NCBI GenBank assembly: GCA_022457065.1
Contig: JAJGBQ010000003.1
Location: forward strand, 2,790,001 to 2,854,000
DNA length: 64,000 bases
Direction of reading: 5' to 3'
DNA from: Curvularia sp. ZM96
Taxonomy: Eukaryota > Ascomycota > Dothideomycetes > Pleosporales > Pleosporaceae
Positions 30,319-42,730 of the stretch are shown here, piece after piece. Each line of letters starts with the position of its first letter. Position 1 is the stretch's first letter. The notes below the pieces were generated by a model, which was not told the origin of the DNA, searched no databases, and saw only the letters and a list, made by a program, of their open reading frames with translations. Both the position numbers and the translations under genes were made by a program.

Positions 30319-31429
30319 GCAATCAGCCCACCCAGTGGTCTGATGCTGCTCGGGCCATGTAAGTTTTTCCCTTGTTTCCTTTCGCTATGGATTCGCCTAA
30401 TTTTCTTTCTGTCTAAGTTCTGATCTCTACAAGTTACCCGCCGTGGTAAGTTGTCAACCTCACTTTCTTCGAATTTCTCGACTGCTCTCTCTTCGACTTG
30501 TCTCAACTTTAATTCCTTCAACTAGTCTCGACTGTTTCAGGTCCAGTCCTTGACGTCTTTGCGTTCAGGGTTCTTTTCGGTGATACCCCTTCTCACGATT
30601 TCCTGTCGTCTTTTCTTGTTTTCTATTCGATGGGCTGTCCTTGTCCATTTTCCAAGCTTTCACTGCCGACGGAAGTAAAGTATCCCGTGCAGCTTGCTCT
30701 ATGCAGCGTATCTGAGGCCTACTTTTACTTTCCGATAGATACGGCCTTGCTCGCAACACAGTGCGAACAATAGCAAAAACTGAAAAAATAATAAGAGAAC
30801 AAAAACCATGTAACGATAAAAACAAATGAAAGATGAAAATGATTCTTGTCTGTTCTTGTCAAATGCTGTGAAGGGGTGAATATATGTAGAAGATGAATTC
30901 GTGTTCGTGAGTTGCAAGAAATTAGGCTGCAGTTCCAACAGTGGTGCATACAGCAGCGTGATTGCGTGCACCTGGGAATCAAGATGTCAAGACATTCTTT
31001 GTCCAAATATGAGTGAGACTGTATTTATTATCAAGGCACTTGGAGAATATGGATCCGGTAAGGCGTTTGGGTCGATGTATTTTTATACACGTTTTCTTAG
31101 TGACGTGATCGCTTGCAGCGTAGGTTCTGACAGGGGCGGCGCGTGGTGGAGGCTGAGGCGGGCTGGAGCTACCGCTTAGCCTCTATTCTACTGTCAATCG
31201 TGCCTTACAATTCGACAGCCCGCGCACAGCATAATGTGCTGCTTTGCCCCGTTTGCGATGACTCTGCGAAGATATAAGACCACCTTGAAGATTGAATAGT
31301 GGCAAAGTACGGCGCGCGCTCCAGGTTTGGCGAAGCCGTTCTCAAATAACATTAGGTCTCCTGCCGCGTAACCCCTTGCCTTTGCTGGCAAAGCGAAGCC
31401 TGACACGAGAGCCCGTTTTGCGCAACAAC
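30319..31429. other. Intergenic, 1,111 nt, upstream of nif1
   Basis: 3' end of the CCCH gene and leader of the Sel1-repeat gene. It is T-rich on the plus strand around 30360-30660 and A-rich around 30775-30840. The reading frame stays open for 46 codons before the chosen ATG but has no ATG. No RNA gene recognised. Confidence 0.45.
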
Positions 31430-33968
31430 ATGACGCTCAAAGACCTATTGAAAAAGAAGGACAAGATCAGAGACGAAGGTGCCACGCCTACGTCTCCCAC
31501 CGGTCCCACGCTTTCGCCCAATATTCCAGAGTTCCAGTTCTTTCGCACTACGACCTCAACGCAAGAAACGATCGAGCCCCCTAGCTTTCCTGGCGACCCC
31601 CAGCGCGAAACCCCCCTCTTGTCACCTGAACCAAAGGGTAAATTTGGCAGATTCAGAAGTCGTAGCAATGCGTCGTCACAAGGCTCTACGTCGGGAGGGG
31701 AGCGGCACAGGTTCCAGCTTGGGCGAAGCAAATCGAACGCCTCAGTAAACGTGCCGGATAATCTTCCAGAAGTGGGCGGAGATGGGGTGGCACGAACGGA
31801 GGAAGAGGAGGCCAAATGGGAGAGAAGGGCTACTGTGCTGGTTACATCGGGTCTGCAACACAACTCCAGCCAGCCCAGTACACCAAGCTATGCGCCCATG
31901 AGTCCAACGTCGCAAGGGACGCCCACGAGCGCCAGGCGTCGCAGTGCAACCATCGGCGCTCCAGCGGATGAGGTACGCATAACTGTGGAGAGGACAGGAG
32001 TTGGTCTAAGCTTGCATAGGAGACCATACAGGAGGCTATTCGATTACACGAAAAAGGAGGTGGGTAGTCGCACCAGCTGTGTGTGCGTTCATGATGAAGC
32101 TGACAAAGAGATGAAGACCTTGAAGCATCAACGTCCCTATTCGGAAAACTTGCTGAGCCAACCGGCGCAAACAATGCTCTGGCACAAGTACTCTACGGTC
32201 TCGCCTTGCGGTAGGTTTTCTGTCTCCCCTCCAACCGCAGTCTGATATCGTCAATCAACCCCCAAGTATTTCTTCAAATCCAACCCAATGCATCACTGAC
32301 CATGTATTAGCCATGGCTGGGGCTGCGAGCCAAACCAGGAACAGGCTGTTCAATACTTATCCATGGCAGCATCAAACAGCGCAGAGGTTGAGAAACTGGC
32401 CCTTGGTGCAGGCATGAAGAAAGGAGGTATAGCCAAAGGTGAGCTCGTGCTGGCCATGTATGAGTTGGCCAACTGCTTCCGCAATGGCTGGGGTATCAAG
32501 AAAGATCCCACTGCCGCGAAGCAATATTACGAGACAGCTGCAAACTTGGGTGACACGGATGCGATGAACGAGGTAGCTTGGTGCTACCTCGAGGGCTTCG
32601 GCACGAAGAAAGACAAGGTAAGCAAGCCATGTCAGCCCCTTCACTATCTGACAGTTTTCGCACTCGCTTGTACGTCTGCTTGACCGGTCAGCTCTATGCA
32701 ATAACGACGCGAACTGCCAGCTTGGAAGGCTGTACAGCCTGGACCTCAGTCATCATGCGCCCCGTCCCTCTGAGACATGGCGTCTGCTTTATTTCGCCTC
32801 ACTGTTTGGGCAGCAGTAGGAACTCGGCTGATGTGGATGTATGCTGACTGCGCCTTGTCTCCAGTTCAAAGCGGCTCAATTCCTGCGCCTCGCAGAGTCC
32901 AAGGGAAACAAGACATTAGGCAATACTTGGTAAGTGGCACTATCTCTTTACCCTTTTCCGTCAACAAGAAGGATCCATATTGTCCTGGACCGAGCCTCAA
33001 TCAATGCCGCGGCAAGAGACGATATGATGGTGACCCGCGCCATCCCGTCGCAGCCGATGTTGCATTTTCAGACAATCTCAACACCAAGCCACCAGGCGTG
33101 ATCCAACAATCCAACGGACGGCGCTATTGTCCGTTCAGGCGAGCCATTCTGAAGGCGCAGTTGCCAAGCAGAGTCGATTGGCTCAGAGTGCACCATTTTG
33201 ACACTCGTCTCGCTTAGCCGATGCGGACGCTGAACGGCCCTCGCCCTCACCCGCAGCACGACCTGTCACACCTGCTGCCAGTTCCCCGCTACGCACACCT
33301 GATCGCATCCGCAGACAAAGGAAAAACCCATCATCAGGACCCTGCCTGTTTGGTGCAAGCATAAATCTTCCATGCCAATAGTGGAAGCCGCACACCTCCA
33401 GACCCAGTCCACCGGGAGCCTAGTGCAGGCAAGCCTGTTTATGGGGCTACACGTGGCAGCGTGTAGCTGGCCTCGGTTCCGGAGTAAGCATCAGCGGAAG
33501 GGTGGGAGGGTGTAGCCGATGACGGAGTTCAGCACGTCAATGGGTGTGTGGAGCAACCGTCAGATGATTGCATCAATCACGGCAGGCTGGATATTGCGAT
33601 GCATGATGGCGCGACAATAGTAGCTTCGTGTTGACGTTATTGCTGGCAAGACCGTGCGGGCTTGCTGCTTGGAAGAGCAACGGGCACATTCGTATCACGG
33701 ACGGCTATCGCGACAATGACGGCAGTCTCGGGGACTGAGGACAACGGAAGACGACGACCCTCTTTGGTGATGATCTGGATCTTGACTTGCTAGACTGCAG
33801 TAGCTTCGGCATGCCGTCCATCGTTGCCCTGGTACCGTACGACTAAGCCTTCGGAGCTGAACTTTACCCGCTAATGCTTTCCTCTGGACAAGCTGGATTG
33901 GACTGATGAGCATGTGCTGACTAGACTATCCCAATAGGATCTGGAAAGACAAATACAACCCCAAATAA
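31430..33968 (+). CDS. NIF1: Sel1-repeat protein, Nif1/Dsf2-like
   Basis: Six exons: 31430-31972, 32020-32059, 32117-32210, 32311-32617, 32865-32929 and 33938-33968, giving 359 aa. The N-terminal half is Ser/Pro/Thr-rich with Arg-flanked sites typical of kinase targets (RSRSNASS, RRRSATIG). From about residue 188 there are tandem Sel1 (TPR-like) repeats: 'ANNALAQVLYGLALRHGWG', 'GELVLAMYELANCFRNGWGI', 'DAMNEVAWCYLEGFGTKKDK' and a final short one ending NTWIWKDKYNPK. In fission yeast the Sel1-repeat protein Nif1 inhibits the mitotic regulator kinase Nim1/Cdr1. The C-terminal end is rebuilt by a 247-nt and a 1,008-nt intron, and the 31-nt last exon matches the conserved family ending. Sure of the family, less of the exact role. 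Confidence 0.85.
32930..33937 (+). other. NIF1: 1,008-nt penultimate-position intron of the Sel1-repeat gene
   Basis: Donor GTAAGTG at 32930; acceptor CTAGACTATCCCAATAG ending at 33937, next to a 31-nt coding exon. No repeat or coding signal seen inside. Unspliced, the protein would end within a few codons of the donor. Confidence 0.7.
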
Positions 33969-36900
33969 AGGCGTTATAGTATCGCTTTAGGCCAGGCGTC
34001 GTGGGTCGCCTCGGCCCGACCAGCTCTCACGCAGCCCATTCCGGAAGTCATAAGATAGTGTCGTGTGAGAAGAAGCGTCGCGTCGACTTTCCCGTGGGGA
34101 AGCGAAGATCTCATTGCTTTTGTTTTCGGCAACAAAGTATGTTCTTGAATAATTCAACCCATTATTTTCTTTTTATCCTATCAGCGTCCAAGTTTTTCTG
34201 TCCGAGGCTGTGTTGTTTTTCCGGTTTTAATCCCGGGTGATTTACCTTTTTCTTGCCTACTGAATGTGAGAAGTGGGTGTGGGTGTGTGTGGCAAAACAT
34301 TGGTTCTAGAATCTAGGACCACTTACTCCCAGGGAAGGTAAAAAGATTGTACACTAATCCTTCAGGGTAAATCTGACGCCTAGTATTGGAGACTATTCTA
34401 GCCTTGGACTTGCCGCGGGACGAATTCACGGGCAAAGAAGGCAGTGCCATTTCCACTGAGGGAAAGAGAGACAAGAGTTTCTTTTGGCAATCATCTGCGC
34501 TGGAATGATCCATTCACCCGCCATATCCAGCACGACTCAGGCGCACAAAGACTGTCGTATGATCCTCCGAGAAAGATGCCTACATCGTAGCCATGTTGTT
34601 CTTGCTTACCGCATAACGGCGGTCGGGTCCCTGCGGGATACGCCGAGATACGGGGCATCTCACATACCTAGGAGTCATACATTTGAGTTTTTTCTTCCCT
34701 TTGCTCTTTACCTTTGACACGTAGGTATCGCGATAGAGAAGCATCTAGCATTTTCCCCCCTTGCTACTGTTTTCGTACACATGTACAGATGATGTAGTGT
34801 GCAAGTGTCGATGTATGTACATGTAATGCACGCGAAAACCCCATACCCAGAAGATTTTCCCTTTGTGCATAACCAACCCCGCTTTCCGGCCTCAAACCTG
34901 CATATCGCTCCCTTCCCTCTGTGTTTTTTTTTTCTCCCTTCCTTTCCGCACTCACCCGTCTATCGTGCTTGACTGTCTCCATCGGAAGGAAGCATAAACG
35001 GGGCTCTTTGGCTAGCTCATCGTACATACATACATGCGTAGATAGCTTTGGACCCCTTCATATGCATGCAAGTGTCTGTGGAAGTGTCTGTGTAACACTC
35101 CCACAACAACCCCTGTTCACCTGTGGCTGTGTGGTCCATGGTCTGTGTCGTGCGTACATACATACGCACGCATGTAGATGCAGGCAGAAAAAAAAACTAG
35201 GGCCAAGGGACCACAATTCTGAAACGAAGCTATGAGGGGGGGAGGGTGTGTTGGTCGTACTGGTGGAGGTGCAGGTGCAGATGCAGGAAGGGAAGGGAGG
35301 TCGAGGGTCTACAGCTAGGAAGTATGGTAGAGAGGTTGGGAATGACGTCGATGGTGAGCTTTCTTTGCTTTTGCTTTACTGCGTGTCTAGTTGCTTTTCT
35401 TTTTCACGGGTTCAAGGGCACGTCACGGAGTGAGAATAAGATAGTGAGGGGGAAAGAACAGGGCTGTGCGCGGCTGGGGTGGTGTAGGTTTGGCTACAAA
35501 CTCGGTACCAGTCAAAGAAAGACAGTGTGCTTTTTCCCTTACGCGTGTTGTATTTGTTTTTCTCTGGTAGTTTCTAAAATGTAGTCTTACTATCAAGTTT
35601 GATAGAGTCAAGATATCACGTCGAGTATGTGGAGCGTCAGTGACCCAAAATGTGAGTGTGAGTGCTTGCGCGGCTCCTCCGATCATCTGCTCTTGCTGCA
35701 TCGAGATCGGAATCGTCTTCCTCTGAGTCCGCATGCACCCCTCTTCCCCGGGGAAGAAGAGAGAGAGATACGTATACTACAGTAGTTAGGTAGTGCTTGT
35801 TACACACTCTCTGTACAACACTGTTACATGGTGAATTCCTAGATACGCGACAAGTGGATGCCGTTGTACTGATCCGTCGCATGCAAGGCCCTCCAGCCAA
35901 CCGTGCATTCAAGGCATAGCCCCATGCCCTCTGCCAAAGTTGCGTTGCGGCTGTATCGCTTCACGCGATGCGAGGTACGCGATCAACGCTGTCAATCTAC
36001 GTGATGGCCGCCGCTCCCGCAAAGGGATCGACCGTGCGTTTTATGCATGCATGTCGATGTATGTACGTATGTGTGTGTTAGTTGTTCGGTGCCAATCCGT
36101 CAGAAGGAGGCTGAGAAAACACCGATGCTATTCAGACATACAGATATGCAACACCAACGCACAGACAGGCCCGCCCAGTTGTGCGAAAATCGTAAGATAC
36201 GAGGTTTCAGAAGGTAGGGCAAGGATGCACACCATCAGCAGAGCGAAGCTATAGGAGCCAGTCAATCCAAGGCACGGGGTGATGCTTTCTTGGGACAAGT
36301 GACATGGGGTGGCTGATTATAGACAGAGACAATACAGATAGTGTGTACGCAGCCGACTTAGCATCACGGGCGAAGTAAGCGCTTGGAAGGGGGAGGGGGG
36401 CAAGAAGACCCCATCTGATAGCATTAACTGACTCGATGCCCTCTTGATCCCGCCAATGGTGACCTAGGTACAAAAGGTGTTTTGAGCCGGCTTCATTGTC
36501 AGCCAATGAAGCTCGACGCATGCAGCTCTGTGACCACGGGTCGCAGAAACGGCCGCTTTCAACAAGAAAAACAAGAGTGGAAGAAAAAGCTGGTATCTCA
36601 AATGGGGGAGGTTACCGCTCGCGCTCCCCGAAGATGTGACATCGGGGAAATAGCGGTAAAGGGGGTATTGTGAAAGAAATTGTGACTAAAAATATTATGG
36701 TGAAGGGAAGGGGGGGCGTAAGGGTTCGTGAAAAAAAAGTCAAGTCGTGATCGTGAGTGTGCAGGAGGAGGGGAAGCAAGAAGGGGAAACAGGCATCGTC
36801 TCTTTCAATAAAACAAATAAATGTCCAACTTTGTGTGATCGTCCTCCTCTCATATGCCGTCATGTACAAATCGTCGCTGATCATGCTCGTCGATACATGT

Positions 36901-37452
36901 CCCATGTCCTTCGTTGCCAAATTCTTCGTCTTCGTGGTAAACGTAAAAGGAAACAAATGTCAACGCTCGCTACGCTGTGCAAAATAGATACATCAAACAA
37001 TCAAGGCCATTCTCGAATGTTCAAACAAAGATCCGATATGCAAAAGGAAACAATAGGAAAGAACAAAACCAAGTATGGATGAAGTCGTGAACCAGGTCTC
37101 GACGTGAAGAAACAACCGCCATGCTCAAGCGACAAAGGCAGCAAGGTACCCAAAATCGACGTTGCCGTCCCATAGTGTAGAAGACTGGCAAGGCCAGCGC
37201 GTTGAGAAAAGAAATGGCGACGCCGTCATGAGCGTTCAAAGAAGAAACGCGCAAAAAACGAAATTTCAGCCGGACCGTGATGCAACTTGTGTCCCTACAA
37301 GAGCCCCATGTAGACAAGGGGAAAGAAGAGAATCGCTATGCTGGTCAAAGACAGATGCAACTTAGGAAAGCTAACAAAGGAAAAGTTGGTTGGTTGGTTG
37401 GTTGGTTGATGTGATGTGGTCCGCATCCCTTCTGGGTAGGCAGTGGTGTGGC
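33969..37452. other. Gene-poor stretch, 3.5 kb
   Basis: Lies between the convergent nif1 and bZIP genes. No frame longer than ~115 codons looks coding, and no tRNA or snRNA pattern was recognised. It contains alternating purine-pyrimidine tracts rich in TACA/TGTA/CATG at about 34770-34835, 35015-35045, 35145-35185 and 36040-36080, poly-T/poly-A runs (about 34922 and 35190), and (GTTG)6 near the right end. Long 3' UTRs or a non-coding transcript are possible. Confidence 0.5.
37385..37408. repeat. (GTTG)6 microsatellite
   Basis: Six perfect GTTG units, 45 nt downstream of the bZIP stop codon. On the coding strand this is (CAAC)6, probably in the 3' UTR. Confidence 0.9.
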
Positions 37453-39491
37453 TTAGCCAAGGTTCTCGACCTTGGTGCCTTCGGACGAGCCGGGCCGTGA
37501 CATGGCAGCAGACTCCTCGACGATGCGCTTGAACTCGTGGACGACCTCGGGGGCAATCTTGTCCCAAAGCAGACTACGGGTGTAGATCTCAGCAGCAGAG
37601 TCGCCCTTGCTCTGCTCACGCATGGCAGCGAGAGTCTCGGCAAGGTTGCGGCGGTGCGAAGGCTGAGCGCCAGGCGAGAGTGGGTCCGAGAGGTCATCGC
37701 TCGTGACGCTGTATCGCGAGCGGGTAAAGTCGAGTGAGGTCATGCTGTTGTACTGGTCGGGGGTGATGGAGAAGAGCTGCTCATGCTCTTGGTCCTTGGT
37801 TGGTCCAGTGAGATGAGAGTGCAGTTGGTCGAGGCTAGAGCCAGAGATGCCAGCAAGCTCCGAGCCAGACATGGTGGTCTTGGGCCAAGCCATACCAGAT
37901 GGAGTAGGCTCGAGACCAGTCACGTGGCTGGCAACGAGGTTGCCTTGCTCGGTCAGGCTGTTGGGAACACCAGCGTCCTTGAGGATGCTGTCAAGGACAG
38001 TGGCCGAAGCAGCGCGGACCTCCTCAGGCATGCGAGGGATAGTAGGGGCGGCAGCATTGCCGGACTTGCTCGCGACAAAGGCGCCGCAGAGCAGAAGCAT
38101 AAGCAGGAGACCAGAGGTGACAGGCTTGTCCTCGTCCTTGGTGCGGGAGACAAGCGAGACTTCCTGGTTCTGCTGGGGAGTGGGCTGGTCGTCAGAGGCA
38201 AAGTCGTTGACGAAGATGTAGTTATCCCAGTCGCTGTTACCCATGTTGAGGTTGTCCATCTCAGAAGCAAAGTCGGTAAAGGTAGTGCTAGGCGCAACAG
38301 CCATGCCATTGCCAGTGGCAGCCTCGAGGCGCTCAGTGAGGACCGAGACCTTCTTGCGAAGGTCGCTAGTCTCAATGGTGTGGGTGCGCACTAGCTCTTC
38401 CTTGTCGAACTGCAGCTGGTTGACCATGTGGTGCATCTCCATGGACTCACGGTGCCAGTTCTCCTTCTCGGCAACGAGTGCGTCGTACTCGAGACGAAGA
38501 GCAGCAAAGTCGTCCTGCATCTGGCAGATCTTCTCCATCCACTGCTTCTTCTCTTCCTCGAGCTCCTCGGTGTGCTTCTTCTTTCGCTGGCGCGAGTCGA
38601 GTCTGTATAGTAGGTCAGCGGATGAAGTCATGTGGAGAGCATAGACCAAGAGGTAAATTGGACCAAACATGGAGCGTGGAACCAAGAACCAAAAGGCAGT
38701 ACGTACGCGGCCTGTCTGTTGCGGAGAAGTCGTTTTTGCTGCTTGAGCTCCTTGAGGTCTTCTTCGTTGGTGCAGCTCTGGATGAGTGTGTCGATGTTGT
38801 GCAGGTTGCGCTCGGCGGGGATGTCGAAGCGGGCATTCTTCTTGCGGATGCCGCCGTCACGACGGGGCGAGAAGGAGCGAGGAGGCGTGTTGGGCCTCAT
38901 GCGCTTGGGGCCGGGACGGGCGTCCATCTCTTGTTGGTTGAAGGCCATCCAGTCGGAGTGGGTGTGGGGGGACATGGGTTGCTCGGGTGCGGCCTGGAAG
39001 ACAGCACTGGGGCGGACGTTCTGGTGGACGGGCAGTCCGTGGAAGGGCATCTGCTGTTGGTCGACGAAAGAAGCACCAAAGTCACCAGGGCCAAAGGGGT
39101 TCAGTGGCTTGGGGGCAGTCGGTGTCCTGGAACCAGAGTTGTCGGTAACGGGCCATGACTGCTGGCCGTAGGTGGCAGCTTGGTTGGGAGGCAGACGGGC
39201 AAAAGGGTTGTTGCTCTGCTCAGTGAAGAAGGGGTTGTTGCCGTTTGTGTTGACAACGGAGCTGGTGGCTGTGCGGTCGACAAACTGGCCGGCCGAGAAG
39301 TCCTCCCAGATGGACGTCTCTGGGGAGAAGATGCCCTGGTTGCTGGACGAGGGCGACATGAGGACGGGTGTGTCGAGGATGTTGGAGTCTAGGGTGGCGT
39401 TGTCGTCAAAGGAAAAGGCAGAGGGCTTCCTGTCGAGCGGGGTATGGTGAAAGTCCATGTGGTTTTGCGAGGTTGCGTAGGAGTGGTCCAT
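37453..39491 (-). CDS. bZIP transcription factor with an internal hydrophobic segment
   Basis: Two exons, 39491-38707 and 38602-37453, giving 644 aa. The N-terminal 230 residues are Asn/Ser/Pro/Gln-rich, a likely activation region. The basic region 'LLRNRQAALDSRQRKKKH' (about 253-270) keeps the N-x7-R pattern, and a leucine zipper/coiled coil runs to about residue 350. The 104-nt intron cuts the basic region, between RNRQA and LDSR. About 80 residues after the zipper is a ~16-residue hydrophobic stretch (SGLLLMLLLCGAFVAS), so it may be membrane-anchored like ATF6/CREB-H, or it may be a buried helix. The C-terminal ~200 residues are a conserved-looking but unnamed region. It is flanked by very long non-coding regions on both sides, as expected for a tightly controlled regulator. 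Confidence 0.85.
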
Positions 39492-41896
39492 GGCGGACTC
39501 TTGTAGCTAAGTACCGGTGTAGCCGCGGGACTGGCGGTGTGGGTTACCCTTTTGGGCAAAGAGGAGCTGCTGATGGCTGGGGCAGGCTGGCGGGGGCACA
39601 CGAGGATACTCAACTGACAGCGCTGGGCTGTGCGTACGATGGGAGCAAGGCGTGCCTGTGGGTAGCGAGCGGCCTTTTTTGGTAGCGGGAGAGTAGTGTA
39701 GTGGTCGACTTTGGGTGATGTGCGGGAGCGCGGGCTTAAAGCTGGGTGTGGGTAGGCTTGGGGCGGGGTGCAAGCAGAACCGGCTTGTGCAAGGGAGCCG
39801 GGATGTGTCTGCCGTGGGATTGATCTGGGCGCTGCACGCCGGCCGGGGCTGCGATAGGACGCCCCAATAGCGTCGGGTATGGATGCATTCACTCCAGCAC
39901 CACGCCCTGGCCCCGCTGCAGCGACTGGCTGGGGATGTCCTGCCAGCGTCGGCCATGGGCCATTACCCAGTGTTTGCCCTGCTGCTGGATGCTTAGCCGT
40001 TTGTCGCGCCCGTCTGCGTCCGCCGTCCGTCACGCATATCGCGCGCGACGCACTGCACTGGAAGGCTGCCAGTCCCCTCCCCCGCCCACTCGCACGACGA
40101 GCCGGCGCTCCCGTGCTGCTCAATCGATAAAGCCCGTGGGCGTGACTGGTTAGTCTGCGCGGGCCGGCCCATGTGCTGCCAAATTCCACCGCACGCCCGT
40201 CGCCCATTCGTCTCTTGCGCCGTGAAAACTCTGCTCGAAACAGTCAAGACGCTGGCCGTGCAGCCACTTCAGGACGCTGGAGCTCGCTGCTTTGCCGCGC
40301 ATCGCGACCGGCCCTCGGTCGTCGTCTTCGTCGGCCTCGTCGTCGTCGTCAGTGGTCATCCTGAGCCCGCCGTCTGCTGAGACACTGCCCGCCAGCCAAC
40401 CACACGGCCTACCCGCCCCTTGCGCCGTCACCCGACTGCTCGTCTCGCTCTGCGCTGCACCGCGCAAGCCTCTTTTGTTGCGTGAGCACGCTTGGCCCCT
40501 CCCCCGTTCTGGTCGAGCGAGGTCATGGTGTCATCTGTCCAGGCGTAGCTGTGCACGAGTCATCTCACCGCTTCGTGCCCGCACCAGGCTTCCCTGTCCA
40601 ACTCTGCTCTTCACCACACCCTTCCTCGTGTGCTCCCGTGCTCCCGGCCCTGGCTATCCTCAGGCTTGCCTTTGCCATTTCTTCCAGCCCACTAGCCCGC
40701 CGTCACTCCATCTGGCTGGAATCGGCCTTTGGGTGAGCCCATCTGGGAAACAAACACGGCAGCTCTAGCCTTGCCCTTCCTGTCCCACAGAATCCACCTC
40801 CTTCTCCGACTCTTTCATGCCTCTAACCACTTGGCCGGGCTCCCGATAGCCAAGGTGCACGCCTCTGTGCGTCATTCTTGTGCGTCGTGCTCCGACTTTG
40901 CCCATGTCTTCTTTTGTCGGCCAACATCGGGCACCTTGGTCTTCCACCTCTTTGCCTGACAGCCGTAGTCGGCATTGTGACATAGTGACAAGCAGCGACA
41001 TACCTCGCTGCTGCTCGTCAAGCGCAATCTTCACGGCCGACTAAACCCATCGCTATGGCGGTTTGTGCTCTGTGTCACGCTTACCGCGGCCGATTAACAC
41101 ATGCATCCCCAATCCAAAACACCAACCATCGCGTTACGCCAAACCGGACGCACAGTCGCTCCGACATCATGCACATAGCAACGCGCGCCATACCTACTCT
41201 TGACATGCCACAGCAACCCGTATACCCCACTGTTGCTGTAGATTCGACGCGCATCCTTCTGCACGGATGCTGCTATCCTGCATCTGCATCGACTGCCGCG
41301 GCTGATCCTCTCTACACTGCGGCGCCTACTGTGGCACGCGTAATTCAAAGCCACCCAACGACGGTAGACTAGAACCACACAATGGCTCCACTTGCATCTG
41401 GTCGCTTCATGCTGACTACTCTACCCTGAGACGACGGTCTGCTTGACCGGAACACATCATCAAATCGTGATGCACCACAATCCATCCAGAATAGACCTCC
41501 ATCGACCCATCGAGTTGAAGCCCAACCTTTGACATGGAGACGTCGACAACATGGCACCTCACGGTGGCTGCCGCAGAAAAGGTGAGGCTGTAGCGGTCAA
41601 AAAGTCCGCTTAGGTATGCTCCACTATCCGCTCCCGCGCTTTGACTCCAGCCACTAGAAGCTCATCGTGAAAGTTATTCTTGTCCATGGCCAAATTCTCG
41701 CGGTTGTGTGTCGTCTTGGCCAAACCCAACAACTCTCTGTCTTCACTCTTGTCGGCGAATCTGTGACTCACCCGTCATTGTGGTCCGCACCCCCGGATTC
41801 TGGACTACGCTCCCGAAAACACCTAGAAAAAATATTACATACGGCCCCGGCCGATGACGGCAAGCGTCCCGCCCACCGTCCTGGAATGCTTCAAGT
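39492..41896. promoter_or_regulatory. Long upstream region of the bZIP gene
   Basis: 2.4 kb without a convincing gene. The part nearest the start codon contains many short ATG-led frames on the minus strand, so upstream ORFs are possible. Long plus-strand frames (such as 40292-40768) are pyrimidine-biased and look non-coding. No RNA gene seen. Confidence 0.45.
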
Positions 41897-42370
41897 CTAG
41901 TGGGCTACCTTTTTGCTGACTGCTTGTGGATCTTGGGGCAAAAATCGCGGAACCGGTGTCGCTTCCAATTGACCCTCTTCACTTGCTAACCTAGACCGCC
42001 GCTCAATCTTGAAACATAGCTTCATCGCGGCCTCTGTTTCCATTTGTCGATCAATGTGCGGTGAAGACCAAGTTTCTCATGTAGCGTTCCAGGCAGGCAT
42101 GTGATTGTTGCGGTGTAGGATATTCTAACCCATTGCCCCTTGCAGCAATCGAGCCATGTTTTAGATTTACGGGTAAAAAACAAGTAGGTCGGCTCCATAC
42201 TTCAGCTCGACGAATAGGACGCTTACCTCGTCCATCACGAGAAAATGCCGGGCACCTAGCCGTGATACGTGCGTGTGTGCTTTTTTCCCTTCCTTGGCCA
42301 TGACGACCTCGGAAGCAGTATCTGCGCCGGCCGAATCAACAGAAACTTTGAGTTTGAGATATCGGCCCAT
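41897..42370 (-). other. Coding-like island of unknown status
   Basis: Three minus-strand pieces read like protein but in different phases: 42370-42167 (67 codons from ATG, 'MGRYLKLKVSVDSAGADTASEV...', with a GTAAGC donor after VMDE at ~42226), about 42122-42027 ('ISYTATITCLPGTLHEKLGLH...') and 42043-41897 (48 codons, 'METEAAMKLCFKIERRSR...'). I could not find one splice pattern joining them in frame. It is either a small multi-exon gene I cannot resolve or a decayed gene. No family recognised. Confidence 0.3.
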
Positions 42371-42730
42371 TTTGCCAACAAAGAAAAGCAGAGACGTAAG
42401 ATATCAACAGACAGGCAAGAATGACTCATAAGACAGCAAGGAAAAACATCAACATTGTGACTGAGGGAAAGTGGAAGAATGTTACACGCCCAGAAGGCGC
42501 GAACATAGTGTGTATTTGTAGCTCCACGCGCAGGGGAGTACTGGGTATCTCAGGTGAAGCTATGGGCGTTATGTGTTTAACATACGCCATGCAGAGAGGA
42601 GAACGAGGAGAGCACTGACCTGTGTGGCTTCTTTCATACTCATCGTCTTCGCGTCTTTGCAACGGTTCCGTGCTTATGGCTGCATACCATAACCTGTAGT
42701 CAGCCGTTTGTTGATCTTGTGACCTTCGTC

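Noticed and set aside
32777..33217. 146-codon frame across exon 5 of the Sel1 gene
   Set aside because: It reads a different phase through exon 5 and into the long intron.
37783..38394. 203-codon frame antisense to the bZIP gene
   Set aside because: A codon-bias shadow of the real minus-strand exon.
40292..40768. 158-codon plus-strand frame upstream of the bZIP gene
   Set aside because: Pyrimidine-biased, full of Ser/Pro/Leu runs, and without a domain; more likely leader or promoter DNA.
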